Of a stretch of DNA of 57,210 nucleotides, positions 1 to 9,015 are shown one piece after another; position 1 is the first letter of the stretch, and the number at the start of each line of letters is the position of its first letter. The notes beneath the pieces were generated by a model. That model had not been told where the DNA came from. It saw nothing but the letters and a program-made list of their open reading frames with translations, and made no database searches. The DNA lies in NCBI GenBank assembly GCA_964497635.1, contig CAZCDB010000001.1, positions 1 through 57,210 on the forward strand, in the 5' to 3' direction. Both the position numbers and the translations under genes were made by a program. This stretch comes from CAMDWQ01 sp964497635 (GTDB lineage: Bacteria; Omnitrophota; Gorgyraeia; 2-02-FULL-51-18).

Positions 1-2
1 AA

Positions 3-3000
3 AAAAATTCACCACTGGATGGGTGGAGCTTACGGTTTCAGAACCAGCAGGGCAAACCCACTACGGTGCCTTTAAATAATCTCAATGGCTATGGGGATAC
101 ACCTCTTGAGGTTGATAGCGTTCTTGAGCTTGTAAGAACCAACGTCCCAGCCGGTTTTCTCCGTATTCAAAATAATACAAATCCTCGTGTGCCATTTGTC
201 GTGAGTGGTGATCCAGATGAGGTGATCCGTTGGGTGATTGGCTTGAGAATTTCAGCACCGGATACACTCATTTATGCTCCTCGTATCGGAATGAGTCCAA
301 TGTTCTTTGATGCGCCGTCAAGGCCGCTTGGAGAGATCCGCAGAACAGATACAGTTTTTGTTGATGAAAATGGCTTCCTCCATCTGATCGCTGATGCTCA
401 AAATGAAGAGTGGAAGCCAATTCTAATTGGTTATAAACGTGTCGATGTGTCAGACCTCCCAACCACCGCGATACCTGATGACCGTGGGGCTAGGCTATCT
501 TCTATTACCAAAGACATGGTCATTTCCTATGGAAAAGAAAGGCAGGAGCCAACGACCGTGAAAGTAACGGTGAAGATAGAGCTCCTAACAGCTGTGGCTG
601 CCCCGCCTAAATTTGAGCTTTTTTACAGAGTTTCAGGATTAGAAGATTTTCTATCGCTGGGCACGATAGAAAATCCTTCACCTGCAGACATGGGCGAGCT
701 TTTAAGCCAATTTGAAGGCACAAGATTTAACCCTTCTTCCTTACCTACACTTGAAGAAAAAATAGCCAAAATGATGAGGGATTTTAAAGTAGCGGTCAAT
801 TCCGGAGCGAGGTTGGCATTAACGTCGGATCTGGAAAATGCAGCCACCTTGGCTAGCGCGAATTTGTTTAGTGAATTCACTTTCAACGTCCCCGGTCAGG
901 GTTCTTTTACGATTTCTGAAAAAGGGGCCAATCTGATGGAGCTTTCGATGGACAAGACGGCGGATCTGCCGGCTCGGGCACTGATCAAGCGGCATGAGAC
1001 CGGGCATGTGGGGTCGTTTTTGATGGCGCCGTTTTCGGGGCGGCAGGTGCGGTATTTAAAGAAAACTGTGAGTGGCAGGGAAGTCACAATCGATCTTGGA
1101 AAACTGCCGGGAGCGGCTCCTTGGAAACCGGCTGGTCACGTTGGAGACGAGCCTTATGTACTGCATGGTTTTTTAAGAAATGCCCGCTGGACTTTGGAGC
1201 CGGGTTCTACGGATAGCTCCGCTACTTTTTCAGTGAAAAATAGCGACATTCCCGTTTCAATCACGGATATTGATGGCGCGGACATCCCCGAAATAAAAAC
1301 CTTGGCCGATATTTTCGGTGATCTTCAGTATCAAGTCACGTATCAGTGGGCGGATGGGAAGTTTGGGATTCTTCCGTCAGTGACCAATCTAGGCACGACG
1401 GAAGCCACCACGGAGCTTAATCACCACCTGACGTTGGATCTGGCGGACTCTGATGCGGGATTGAGCGAGTGGTCAGCGCAAATCGATGCGGTAAAATATC
1501 GTCGGATGAATGATAACAAGATGCCAAAACGCTCTCCCCTGGCGCGAGTGAGGAGCGGTGGAGAATATGATTTTAGAGAGCCTGTGGCTCTTGATCGCCC
1601 CATCGAGGTAGGTCTTGCTGCTTTGGAAGATACCGATGGCATTGTTGAGGGAAGATTTATTCATAAAGGTGGAGAAACCATCTCGCTTAGCTGGGACGCC
1701 GCTACTTTTCCGCAGACTCTTCTCTGGGCGCCCGTGGGACTCAGAGGATTTGAAGGCCGAGCCGGTTTCCAACCCAAAAGCTCTTCTCCCGGTGCCGCAG
1801 GTCTTGAAAAAGCCGGGATCAAAGACGCAAATTTACTTCATCTAAAACCCAACCAGACCATCACGGGAAAAATAGAGATTGGAAGAGCTTTGGTGACGGT
1901 TGCCGCTGCACGGCTATCCAGTGCTTCAGACTCAGAGCCTGAAATCCCTTCACTTGATGATCAGATTGAAGCGTGGAAGAAGAACCATGCTACAGCCCAT
2001 GCGGTATCTAGAATTTTGGTGAATGAAGATGAGAATATACCTCGGATGTTGTTAGAATTTGTAACGAAGAATGTTCTTGGACTAGAACCTAAGGAAGATT
2101 CTGATAAAGTTATTTTAGCCTTAAAATCAGAAGATGCTTGGGACGCTTTTCAAAGCGGATCATTCGACTTTATAGTCACGGACATTAATACAAAGTCGGA
2201 TATTAACGGTATCGATCTTATTCGTCATATCCGCGAGCAAGAGGCTCGTGATCAAGTTCAACAACCTGTCATGATTTTGGTGCAGAGCTCAACACTCAAG
2301 CCAGCGATGAAAGGGCTTGATCTCAAAGAGTTTGGGCCCGATACATTTTATGTTGAGAAGCCTGCGGGAGATGCGATCCAAAAACTATTTGCCGCCGATG
2401 TTGTTTCCGCTGTTACATTTGAAGCAAAGGATGTCTCCATCGGTCAAGTGAATGAAGTGATTGACCAAGCTATTGGCGCAGCCATTAAGTATGCCGATAA
2501 GAAGCAAATGACAGCGATCCGTGTCAATTTTAATGGAAATGAAATTGGGAGGCATACGAGACCATTTAATAAGCAGATACTGTCCAGCAGCGTTATCAAC
2601 CATATTTCCGATCATGTTCGGTCAACACGAGAAGTTTCAATCTATGACATTCATACGGAAAATGCCACGGTGGTGATTACTTCAAAACCTGAGAGCGAAA
2701 GGACTCCTAAGCCTAAAGAGGTGAGGCCAGATCTATGGACTCGAATCTCTAGGTTTGCCTCTAAACTTTGGAAGTCCGCCGGCGCGCGGTTGGTCGATAA
2801 AAAAACCCTGGTTCGATGGACATCTCTTTTGGACAACGAGCCGCTTTTTCATCGGTACTCTTCAGTTTGGAAAGCTCACGATGATTTGGAGGGCGCTCGT
2901 CAGAGACTATTTTCTTTGCTAAAGCCGGGCGAAGAATACGATCCGAATCTACGGGTAACATTAACACCTCTCACAAGCCCCAATGCTGCTATTTCCAATG

Positions 3001-6000
3001 CACATCGTTTGCGTTCACTCACTCCTATTGAACTAAATCGAGAGATCCGGCTTCACAGTTCCAAAGATTTAGCGCTTTCCATCCTTTTGGCTCCGGGTAA
3101 ATTTTTTCTCAACCTCATAGATCGACTGATGGATATGTTATCACCGGATCAGCTGAGCATATTGATGACTACCAAACAGCGTTATAGCGAAGGAGATGCG
3201 GTATTGGTTCAGGTCAGAGTGCTTGAGCAATCGATCATCCCTAAGGAGACTTATATTGCGTGGTTATCCGATTACGGCACCGGTTGGATTCAAGGTAGAG
3301 TCGGAGAGGTCAAAAGTAACGGCAGAGTCCGGATCTTTTTTGGACCTCTGGACAACGATAAAGCTCCCAATCTAGAACTTGATGGAAGCAGTCAAAGTCT
3401 TCAAAAAGCCCCTCGTAATGCGAGGGGTGCCCGGTTGGCGGCGCTTCCTGTGATTGGTGAATTTACGCTCGCGACTGTTCAGAGTCTTGCTGAGGAAAGT
3501 ATTAATGTCCGAACCTATCCTTCAAATGACAAGACCAGTCAAACTTACTTCATCACCACTCAGATGAATCCGGAAAGACTGGAGTATGTTGTGAAATACA
3601 CAAGAAGTGCAAATGGCGATTACTTGGTCCTCTTTCCGCCGAATGGTTTATTAAGAGATCAACAAGGAGAAAAAACAATCTATAAAAGAGATGTTGATGG
3701 CGAAGAATTTGATGGTGTCGTATCGGCTCTTGCGCAGGCGGCCAAGAGAGAGTTGCGTACAGATAATCCAGATGTGCCGGCCATATTATCTTTAAATGAT
3801 CTCATACCCATTGTTGGTGGAGACGGGGCGAGTTTTGAGAGATTTCGGGCGTCTTTTAATGGAGATGGTTTTAACGTTCGTACACATTCAAAGGACACCT
3901 ATAACCTTGTTGTCATTTTTTATGGTACCAGCGAACCTTATTTTGTTTTAAATTTTATCCAAAAAGGAACTCGTTTTGATAGCACACCTGTTGCAAGCCA
4001 GATCTTGCCCTATATCAATCAAGGACACGATAGACAAAATGCTTGGTTTATGCGTGGGCATATGGTTAATAAAATAGAGGGTAGGGAAGTTTACAGGATC
4101 AATGGCGCACGCTTGTCCGCTGATTTTGATGAGCAGATGGATGCCTTGGGAATCGCCCCGCGTCAGGTGACTCATATTTTTCTTAATGATGCTTCCGACA
4201 TTATTCGCCCGCTTTTGGAGAGTGCCATCCGAAGCAGTTTTCCTGAGATTCCAGAGGCGAATATCGTTGTCACCCAGACACCTGCTGACGCGCAGGAAGC
4301 AGTGACTAGACTTTTAAGTCAGCTAGAGACCCCAGGTCAGCTTCTAGTCATCACGGATGTAAATCCATATTCAGCTACAGGAAATGGCTATGATGTGATC
4401 AGGCATCTCAGAGCTTTGGAAAATGAACGTGGTCCTGTAGACCTAGACCAGAGAAATCTCGCTGTGATTACCAGCGTTAACTTCAATGAGACAGCGATTA
4501 TTGCGGAACAAAATAGTAGAAAAGATCTTTTCGCGCTTTATGTTGCAAAAGACAATACCCCCCAACTTTTAGACGCATTAAAGACTAGATTAAGCTCTCC
4601 TGCCGCTGCACGGTTGGCAGCAGCTATTACACTGGATGATAAGATAAAAGCTCTTCGCGAGATCTATTATGGGCTTGATCAAGCACAAATGAGTGACAGT
4701 AATGAAAAGCTTCGCGCACAAGAAGAGGCTATTCGCAAAGGACTTTCCGGGATCGTGAACCAGTCCATCATCAATGTTTTAGTCTCATACAAAAGAGGTA
4801 AAAAAAATACACAAGAAGCGGAAGATTCCTCTGCTAACCATCTCATACGATTGATCGCTCTCAGCTTGATGCAAGCAAAAAAAACTTATGATGTCTCAGA
4901 TCTATTGATGCAGGCTCAAGCGTTAAGAGATAAGAGTGAGCAATTAGATCGCCGGGGGGCTCTTTGGTCGATTAGAAATTTGAATCCCAGAGACCTTGAT
5001 GAAAAGGAGCGCGAAGATGTTGTCCGGGTTTTGCGCGATATCATTGCTGGTCCTGATCAGGATTCGCTGGTTACCGATGATGCTAAAAGCGCTCTTTCTA
5101 GGTCTGTTTCTACTGGTGCAGAAGTTTTAGCGCCAAAAATTATCGACGACACGATTGATTATTTTATAGAGCACCCGAGCAGTGATGGCTATCTAATGTT
5201 TATCCGGCTTGGTCTACGTGCACAGAAAGCTTATCTCCACGTTAAAGAAGCCTTTAGAAGGACTAGTAGGGAGCAATCAAGACACTTGTTGTTACAGGCT
5301 TTATTTGCTGTGACTCCAAATCCAGCCGCAGATTTGAAATCTTACCTAACCAATAGTCAATATGACGCTAGCGGATGGCACGATGATACAGATGGTCGAT
5401 ATTCTTTCGAAAGATCTTTTCTCAATCTTGCTACTTCACATAAGGATCAAGCCAGCGATATTTTATCGGATTACATCAAGGATCAGAAAAATCATTTGGA
5501 ATTGAGAGTTATGGCCGCGCAGGCTCTGGGGGCACTGAAGGAAGATATAGCTTCCTCTTTGCCTGTATTGATTGATTTGCTTGATGAGGTCATGCAGATA
5601 GACAGAACCAGCTATTCATATGCCTTAGAAACCAACTCTAAAATCGTGATTTTTGCGGTGAGTCGAGTCGGCAAAAATAATCCAACTGTTATCGAGAGAT
5701 TTTCTCGTCTTTTGGACGATAGCAATTCCCGTGTTTTGCGAGCAACTTTGGAAGCGCTATCGTACTTGGGCGAACAAGCCAAGCCGCTACTTCCAAAATT
5801 AGAAGTTTTGGCTGTTCGAACAGATCGTTCAGATTTTAAAGATGAAACTTTAGCAACGATTGAGGCTATTAAGTTTGGAAGGATTCGGGATGTATTAATT
5901 GCCGCACGCTTGGCGACGGTAAAGACACCACTCACAGGTTTGCAGCATCGAAGCATTTTTAAAGTGGGAAAAAATCGATTTAAAATAGAATCAGTCAGTG

Positions 6001-7577
6001 ATAACGGGATTACTTTTAAACTGAATGGTAAAGACGGTGTGGCAAAAATAAATACGGTGATTCAGTTGGGAGGAAAAGAAGCCGAAAATAAAGCGACCAT
6101 TCGTATTCTATCGATCAAAGATGGTCTGGTAGATATCGAAGTCGATGCTCCCGCTGAGAAAATCGTAGAGCCTCTTCTTGACAATGAAACTCACTTGATT
6201 GGTAACGGTGCAAAAGAAAATCAGGTAAAAATTTTTGTAAAAACATCTGGGGAGCAGCACGTGATAACGATACGCAATCAATCCAATGCCGCAGTTGCCA
6301 CGATCACAATCAATGCCGCGATCATGGATATTGCAAAACGTGACTTGGTTTTAGACATCGTTGAACAATTGGATAGGGCATTGGCTGGAGTTCCAATAAC
6401 CAGCATGACCTCTTCTCAATATAAGGAAAAAATTGAGCCTGTATTCGAAAAGCTCAAGAGAAAACCAGGCGCTCGTTTAGCGCAAGAGATTTCACCAAGG
6501 CCGTTCAATCTTTTTGGGGCATCTGCAGAACAAACAGAGCCTTTAGATTTGAATCTGGCCGGCGCTCGAATCGCTGCGGCGAATTCAAATAGTATTTCGG
6601 TGGCCGAAAGACTTAAGATTTTGATTTTAACATCGTTTGCAGCGCTGAGCTTTGCGACTTTTGCCTTTGCGGCAGACGGACCCATGACCACGGCCACTAT
6701 TTCGACTGAGGAGGGAGGGCTCTCTCAAGTTCTTACGTTGTCTCCGGGTGATTTGGAAGTTGTTCGAAACGGGGGACTTTTGGACACCCACCATCAAGCT
6801 TTACGCGCCGCCAGGGCTCAAGCCGATACGCTTTTGGAAAAAGCTCTCCCGGTTTGGAGCGATGCTTCTTTCTGGGATGGCTTTGAAACCGCTTTGGCTT
6901 CGACAACTGGAGATCTTAAGAATCTGGATCTTTTTATCCCGCTGTCCGTGGCCTCTTCCAGCGTTGATTTAAAAAAGACGGTGGGCAAAGTGGTAAGCAA
7001 ACTAGAAAAGTTGGGCGCAAAAAGAAATATCAAATTAACTATTTATCTGACCACCAACGGCCAAGACACACCTTTTTATCTGGCTCAACAGATTCAAAAA
7101 ATAAACAGCAGCTTGCCCAATCTTCGCCACGCCGAGGTCCGCTTTCTGGCTTCCCGTCGTGGGACTTTGGCTCAGGATGCGGTGAACACGATCCTTTCTC
7201 GAGCGGATGGGGAGGCTTCCCTTCTCGCCGGCCGGACTCGGGCGATGATCCTTGCGGAAGGTTCGACTGCGGAGCAACTCTCCTCCAGCTTAGGTCCCGT
7301 GACAGATCTTTATGGTAAAAACGTCTCCATCGCAGGCGTTCAGATGCCCGCAACGGAAGCGGAAGCTGAGCTCGCCTCTTACTCCATCGCCAATATGGTT
7401 CTTGTTTCCGCACAAAAAGCTCTGGGCTTGGATCTCTCGATTCTCCCCGCCAGCACTTTTGGGTTTTCGATCGAGCATTTAAGTAACCTCGGCGAAGTTG
7501 TTGTTTTCCGCCTCTTAAGGCTTGATGAAGAACTCAACGCCTTAAAGCTCGCCCGCCAAGCCGAAATCGCCGCTTAA
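3..7577 (+). CDS. Giant mosaic protein, 3' part, with repeated G/A-A-R-L-A/S motifs
   Basis: The frame is open to the left edge, so the gene starts outside the window and the GTG at 66 is only a convenient numbering origin (2503 residues from there). Ten G/A-A-R-L/I-A/S/V motifs divide the protein into unlike segments. Residues about 265-600 resemble a galactose-mutarotase/aldose-epimerase fold (His-Gly-Phe before an Asn-Ala-Arg-Trp near 365). Residues about 648-780 look like a response-regulator receiver (Asp706 as phosphoacceptor, Lys765). Residues about 1355-1510 are a second, more degenerate receiver. About 1550-1940 is helical with HEAT-like repeats, and about 1950-2130 is beta-rich. A signal-peptide-like hydrophobic stretch sits internally at about 2179-2205, ending in Ala-rich sequence before Asp-Gly. 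The other segments are unrecognised. No kinase or catalytic domain is certain. Such proteins could be processed polyproteins or scaffolds; the function is unknown. The reading frame itself is certain, the domain calls are moderate. Confidence 0.85.
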   Translation, partial: KNSPLDGWSLRFQNQQGKPTTVPLNNLNGYGDTPLEVDSVLELVRTNVPAGFLRIQNNTNPRVPFVVSGDPDEVIRWVIGLRISAPDTLIYAPRIGMSPMFFDAPSRPLGEIRRTDTVFVDENGFLHLIADAQNEEWKPILIGYKRVDVSDLPTTAIPDDRGARLSSITKDMVISYGKERQEPTTVKVTVKIELLTAVAAPPKFELFYRVSGLEDFLSLGTIENPSPADMGELLSQFEGTRFNPSSLPTLEEKIAKMMRDFKVAVNSGARLALTSDLENAATLASANLFSEFTFNVPGQGSFTISEKGANLMELSMDKTADLPARALIKRHETGHVGSFLMAPFSGRQVRYLKKTVSGREVTIDLGKLPGAAPWKPAGHVGDEPYVLHGFLRNARWTLEPGSTDSSATFSVKNSDIPVSITDIDGADIPEIKTLADIFGDLQYQVTYQWADGKFGILPSVTNLGTTEATTELNHHLTLDLADSDAGLSEWSAQIDAVKYRRMNDNKMPKRSPLARVRSGGEYDFREPVALDRPIEVGLAALEDTDGIVEGRFIHKGGETISLSWDAATFPQTLLWAPVGLRGFEGRAGFQPKSSSPGAAGLEKAGIKDANLLHLKPNQTITGKIEIGRALVTVAAARLSSASDSEPEIPSLDDQIEAWKKNHATAHAVSRILVNEDENIPRMLLEFVTKNVLGLEPKEDSDKVILALKSEDAWDAFQSGSFDFIVTDINTKSDINGIDLIRHIREQEARDQVQQPVMILVQSSTLKPAMKGLDLKEFGPDTFYVEKPAGDAIQKLFAADVVSAVTFEAKDVSIGQVNEVIDQAIGAAIKYADKKQMTAIRVNFNGNEIGRHTRPFNKQILSSSVINHISDHVRSTREVSIYDIHTENATVVITSKPESERTPKPKEVRPDLWTRISRFASKLWKSAGARLVDKKTLVRWTSLLDNEPLFHRYSSVWKAHDDLEGARQRLFSLLKPGEEYDPNLRVTLTPLTSPNAAISNAHRLRSLTPIELNREIRLHSSKDLALSILLAPGKFFLNLIDRLMDMLSPDQLSILMTTKQRYSEGDAVLVQVRVLEQSIIPKETYIAWLSDYGTGWIQGRVGEVKSNGRVRIFFGPLDNDKAPNLELDGSSQSLQKAPRNARGARLAALPVIGEFTLATVQSLAEESINVRTYPSNDKTSQTYFITTQMNPERLEYVVKYTRSANGDYLVLFPPNGLLRDQQGEKTIYKRDVDGEEFDGVVSALAQAAKRELRTDNPDVPAILSLNDLIPIVGGDGASFERFRASFNGDGFNVRTHSKDTYNLVVIFYGTSEPYFVLNFIQKGTRFDSTPVASQILPYINQGHDRQNAWFMRGHMVNKIEGREVYRINGARLSADFDEQMDALGIAPRQVTHIFLNDASDIIRPLLESAIRSSFPEIPEANIVVTQTPADAQEAVTRLLSQLETPGQLLVITDVNPYSATGNGYDVIRHLRALENERGPVDLDQRNLAVITSVNFNETAIIAEQNSRKDLFALYVAKDNTPQLLDALKTRLSSPAAARLAAAITLDDKIKALREIYYGLDQAQMSDSNEKLRAQEEAIRKGLSGIVNQSIINVLVSYKRGKKNTQEAEDSSANHLIRLIALSLMQAKKTYDVSDLLMQAQALRDKSEQLDRRGALWSIRNLNPRDLDEKEREDVVRVLRDIIAGPDQDSLVTDDAKSALSRSVSTGAEVLAPKIIDDTIDYFIEHPSSDGYLMFIRLGLRAQKAYLHVKEAFRRTSREQSRHLLLQALFAVTPNPAADLKSYLTNSQYDASGWHDDTDGRYSFERSFLNLATSHKDQASDILSDYIKDQKNHLELRVMAAQALGALKEDIASSLPVLIDLLDEVMQIDRTSYSYALETNSKIVIFAVSRVGKNNPTVIERFSRLLDDSNSRVLRATLEALSYLGEQAKPLLPKLEVLAVRTDRSDFKDETLATIEAIKFGRIRDVLIAARLATVKTPLTGLQHRSIFKVGKNRFKIESVSDNGITFKLNGKDGVAKINTVIQLGGKEAENKATIRILSIKDGLVDIEVDAPAEKIVEPLLDNETHLIGNGAKENQVKIFVKTSGEQHVITIRNQSNAAVATITINAAIMDIAKRDLVLDIVEQLDRALAGVPITSMTSSQYKEKIEPVFEKLKRKPGARLAQEISPRPFNLFGASAEQTEPLDLNLAGARIAAANSNSISVAERLKILILTSFAALSFATFAFAADGPMTTATISTEEGGLSQVLTLSPGDLEVVRNGGLLDTHHQALRAARAQADTLLEKALPVWSDASFWDGFETALASTTGDLKNLDLFIPLSVASSSVDLKKTVGKVVSKLEKLGAKRNIKLTIYLTTNGQDTPFYLAQQIQKINSSLPNLRHAEVRFLASRRGTLAQDAVNTILSRADGEASLLAGRTRAMILAEGSTAEQLSSSLGPVTDLYGKNVSIAGVQMPATEAEAELASYSIANMVLVSAQKALGLDLSILPASTFGFSIEHLSNLGEVVVFRLLRLDEELNALKLARQAEIAA
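486..6575 (+). repeat. Ten-copy GARLA-type peptide motif between domains
   Basis: The motif occurs at 486-500, 804-818, 1905-1919, 2781-2795, 3426-3440, 4104-4118, 4605-4619, 5901-5915, 6468-6482 and 6561-6575. These are residues 141, 247, 614, 906, 1121, 1347, 1514, 1946, 2135 and 2166, counting from the GTG at 66. Variants are GARLS, GARLA, AARLS, GARLV, AARLA and GARIA. Codons differ from copy to copy (for example GGG GCT AGG CTA against GGC GCT CGT TTA), so the conservation is at the peptide level rather than a recent DNA duplication. The copies fall at what look like domain borders, 31 to 432 residues apart. Confidence 0.8.
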
Positions 7578-7606
7578 TCAGCCTTGTAAGCAACTTTACA
7601 CCCCTC

Positions 7607-7634
7607 TTGACTCTACCTCATTTCGTAGTATACT
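7607..7634 (+). promoter_or_regulatory. Sigma-70-type promoter of the toxin-antitoxin pair
   Basis: TTGACT at 7607-7612 and TATACT at 7629-7634 are separated by 16 bases, five of six matches in each box. It lies 43 bases upstream of the antitoxin start, directly after the giant gene, and so gives the pair its own transcript. Confidence 0.75.
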
Positions 7635-7666
7635 TTAAGTATCGATAGATATTTCGTAATACGAAA
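7621..7666 (+). promoter_or_regulatory. Palindromic operator, likely autoregulatory
   Basis: TTTCGTA-A-TACGAAA at 7652-7666 is a perfect 7-bp inverted repeat. The same half-site TTTCGTA also occurs at 7621-7627, overlapping the promoter, 31 bases (about three helical turns) upstream. The palindrome runs into the AGAGG ribosome-binding site at 7667-7671. This layout fits repression by the AbrB-like antitoxin, as is usual for these pairs; binding is inferred. Confidence 0.6.
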
Positions 7667-7676
7667 AGAGGTTCTT

Positions 7677-7889
7677 ATGTCCCAAGTGCTTGTGTCGACC
7701 AAATACCAGGTGGTCATCCCCAAAGATGTTCGCCAGCAAATGGAGATACGTCCGGGTCAGAAGATGAGCTGTATCGCGATCGGAAATGTGATCCATCTGG
7801 TGCCCGCTAGACCCCTGTCAAGCCTGAGAGGTTTTATTAAACCGGTGTCGCTTAAGGATCTCAGGGAAAAGAAAGATAGGGTCTTGTGA
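7677..7889 (+). CDS. vapB: AbrB/MazE-type antitoxin (VapB-like)
   Basis: A 70-residue protein with an N-terminal SpoVT-AbrB swapped-hairpin domain: the stretch TKYQVVIPKDVRQQMEIRPG is typical, followed by a short C-terminal tail that would wrap the toxin. The role is to neutralise the PIN-domain RNase encoded next and, as a complex, to repress the shared promoter. The start is ATG at 7677 with AGAGG five bases upstream. The stop overlaps the toxin start by four bases (GTGA), so translation is probably coupled. The family assignment is strong; vapB is used loosely for any antitoxin partner of VapC. Confidence 0.85.
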   Translation: MSQVLVSTKYQVVIPKDVRQQMEIRPGQKMSCIAIGNVIHLVPARPLSSLRGFIKPVSLKDLREKKDRVL

Positions 7890-8275
7890 TCGTCGTCGAT
7901 TCCTCCGGCTGGATGCACTACTTTATGAACGGTGACTTGGCGGAATCCTACGCCCAGCATCTTTCGAAGCCCGATCGAGTATTGACGCCGACAGTTATAT
8001 TATATGAAGTCTTCAAAAAGATTCAGCGTGAGTACGGACGAGAAGAGGCCTCTGTGGCCGCGGCCGAGATTGAAAAGACACAACTTGTCCCGTTTTCTTC
8101 GCAGATGGCATATCACGCGGCCGACATTTCGTCTCAGTATCACCTAAGTCTGGCAGATTCCATGATCTACGCGACCGCTCATTTTTATGGCGCTAAACTT
8201 GTGACTAGTGACGCGGACTTTAAAGATCTGCCCAATGTCGTTTTTTTAAATCCAACAGAACCTGGTTTAGATTAA
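7886..8275 (+). CDS. vapC: PIN-domain toxin RNase (VapC-like)
   Basis: A 129-residue single-domain PIN ribonuclease. The expected acidic residues are present: Asp in IVVDSSGWMHY near residue 4, Glu in the ILYEV stretch near 40, Asp in LADSMIYATA near 90 and Asp in VTSDADF near 109. Together these coordinate Mg2+ for RNA cleavage. VapC toxins usually cut initiator tRNA or rRNA; the target here cannot be read from sequence. It starts with GTG inside the antitoxin stop. All four acidic positions are intact, so the toxin is probably active. Confidence 0.88.
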   Translation: MIVVDSSGWMHYFMNGDLAESYAQHLSKPDRVLTPTVILYEVFKKIQREYGREEASVAAAEIEKTQLVPFSSQMAYHAADISSQYHLSLADSMIYATAHFYGAKLVTSDADFKDLPNVVFLNPTEPGLD

Positions 8276-8282
8276 AAAAATC

Positions 8283-8960
8283 ATGGCTAAGAATTTTCTA
8301 ATAGCAGTTCCTTTTGCAGACAATACACCTGTTGTGGCCGTCCGTCGTGCCACAAAAGAGGGGATGGGGGTGGCGGAGCTTCGGGTGGATCTTTTTTCTT
8401 CTTATGAAATTGCTCACGTTCTGAATGAAGCGCGTAAATTTAAAAAAATATCTACCATCGCTACTATTCGTTCCAAAAAAGAAGGGGGGCAGTGGAAAGG
8501 CTCTGAAGCTCAGCGGTTGGAGCTTTTTAAAGTACTACTCCCTTTTGTGAATACGATCGATATCGAGCTGAGCTCTCAAAAAATTATTCAGCCGGTCATC
8601 GCCGAAGCGCGTCGTCTAAAAAAGAAAGTGATTGTCTCGTATCATCATTTTCAAAAGACGCCCAGCCGTCCGGCCCTTGAGACTATTTTTAAAAAAGCCA
8701 AAGCCGCCGGAGCCGACATCGTCAAAATCGCGGTGATGGCTCGCTCCAAAAAGGATGTCAAAAGCCTGGCGGAGTTTACGGTTGCACACGCAAAAGCCGG
8801 GGTGATTACCCTTTCCATGGGCAAAGAGGGCGAGATTTCGCGGATTTTATTTCCCCTGTTAGGGTCCCGACTGACTTTTGCTCATATGGGGCGCTCAAGT
8901 GCTCCCGGACAGATGGATCTTAAGACCACCACCCGCCTGCTTAAAAAATTATACGCCTAA
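8283..8960 (+). CDS. aroD: 3-dehydroquinate dehydratase, type I
   Basis: The third enzyme of the shikimate pathway, turning 3-dehydroquinate into 3-dehydroshikimate in the cytoplasm. The 225-residue length fits type I. The Schiff-base lysine is Lys148 in ADIVKIAV and the catalytic histidine is His121 in SYHHF, spaced 27 residues apart as in E. coli (143 and 170). Substrate-binding stretches RVDLF, TIRSKKEGG and MGRSSAPGQ are present. The ATG at 8283 is seven bases after the toxin stop with only an A-rich leader, so it may depend on upstream transcription. No other aro gene is nearby. Confidence 0.93.
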   Translation: MAKNFLIAVPFADNTPVVAVRRATKEGMGVAELRVDLFSSYEIAHVLNEARKFKKISTIATIRSKKEGGQWKGSEAQRLELFKVLLPFVNTIDIELSSQKIIQPVIAEARRLKKKVIVSYHHFQKTPSRPALETIFKKAKAAGADIVKIAVMARSKKDVKSLAEFTVAHAKAGVITLSMGKEGEISRILFPLLGSRLTFAHMGRSSAPGQMDLKTTTRLLKKLYA

Positions 8961-8969
8961 AAGCCTTTC

Positions 8970-8978
8970 TGATATAAT
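8970..8978 (+). promoter_or_regulatory. Extended -10 promoter of the purine operon
   Basis: TGATATAAT at 8970-8978 is a perfect TATAAT preceded by TGn, an extended -10. The matching -35 position (about 8950-8955) is poor. The transcript would start near 8985, giving a leader of about 30 bases before purB. I see no purine riboswitch in so short a leader. Confidence 0.6.
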
Positions 8979-9015
8979 CTAGGTCTTTTCTGAAACCAAC
9001 TGTTTTGGAGCTGCC

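Noticed and set aside
7035..7478. Long minus-strand frames inside the giant gene
   Set aside because: They lie antisense to a continuous, clearly coding frame, have no ribosome-binding sites and show no recognisable domain; skewed codon use of the true gene explains them.
8961..9015. Purine riboswitch or PurR box before purB
   Set aside because: The 55-base gap shows only a promoter and a ribosome-binding site; no conserved riboswitch core or palindrome is visible.
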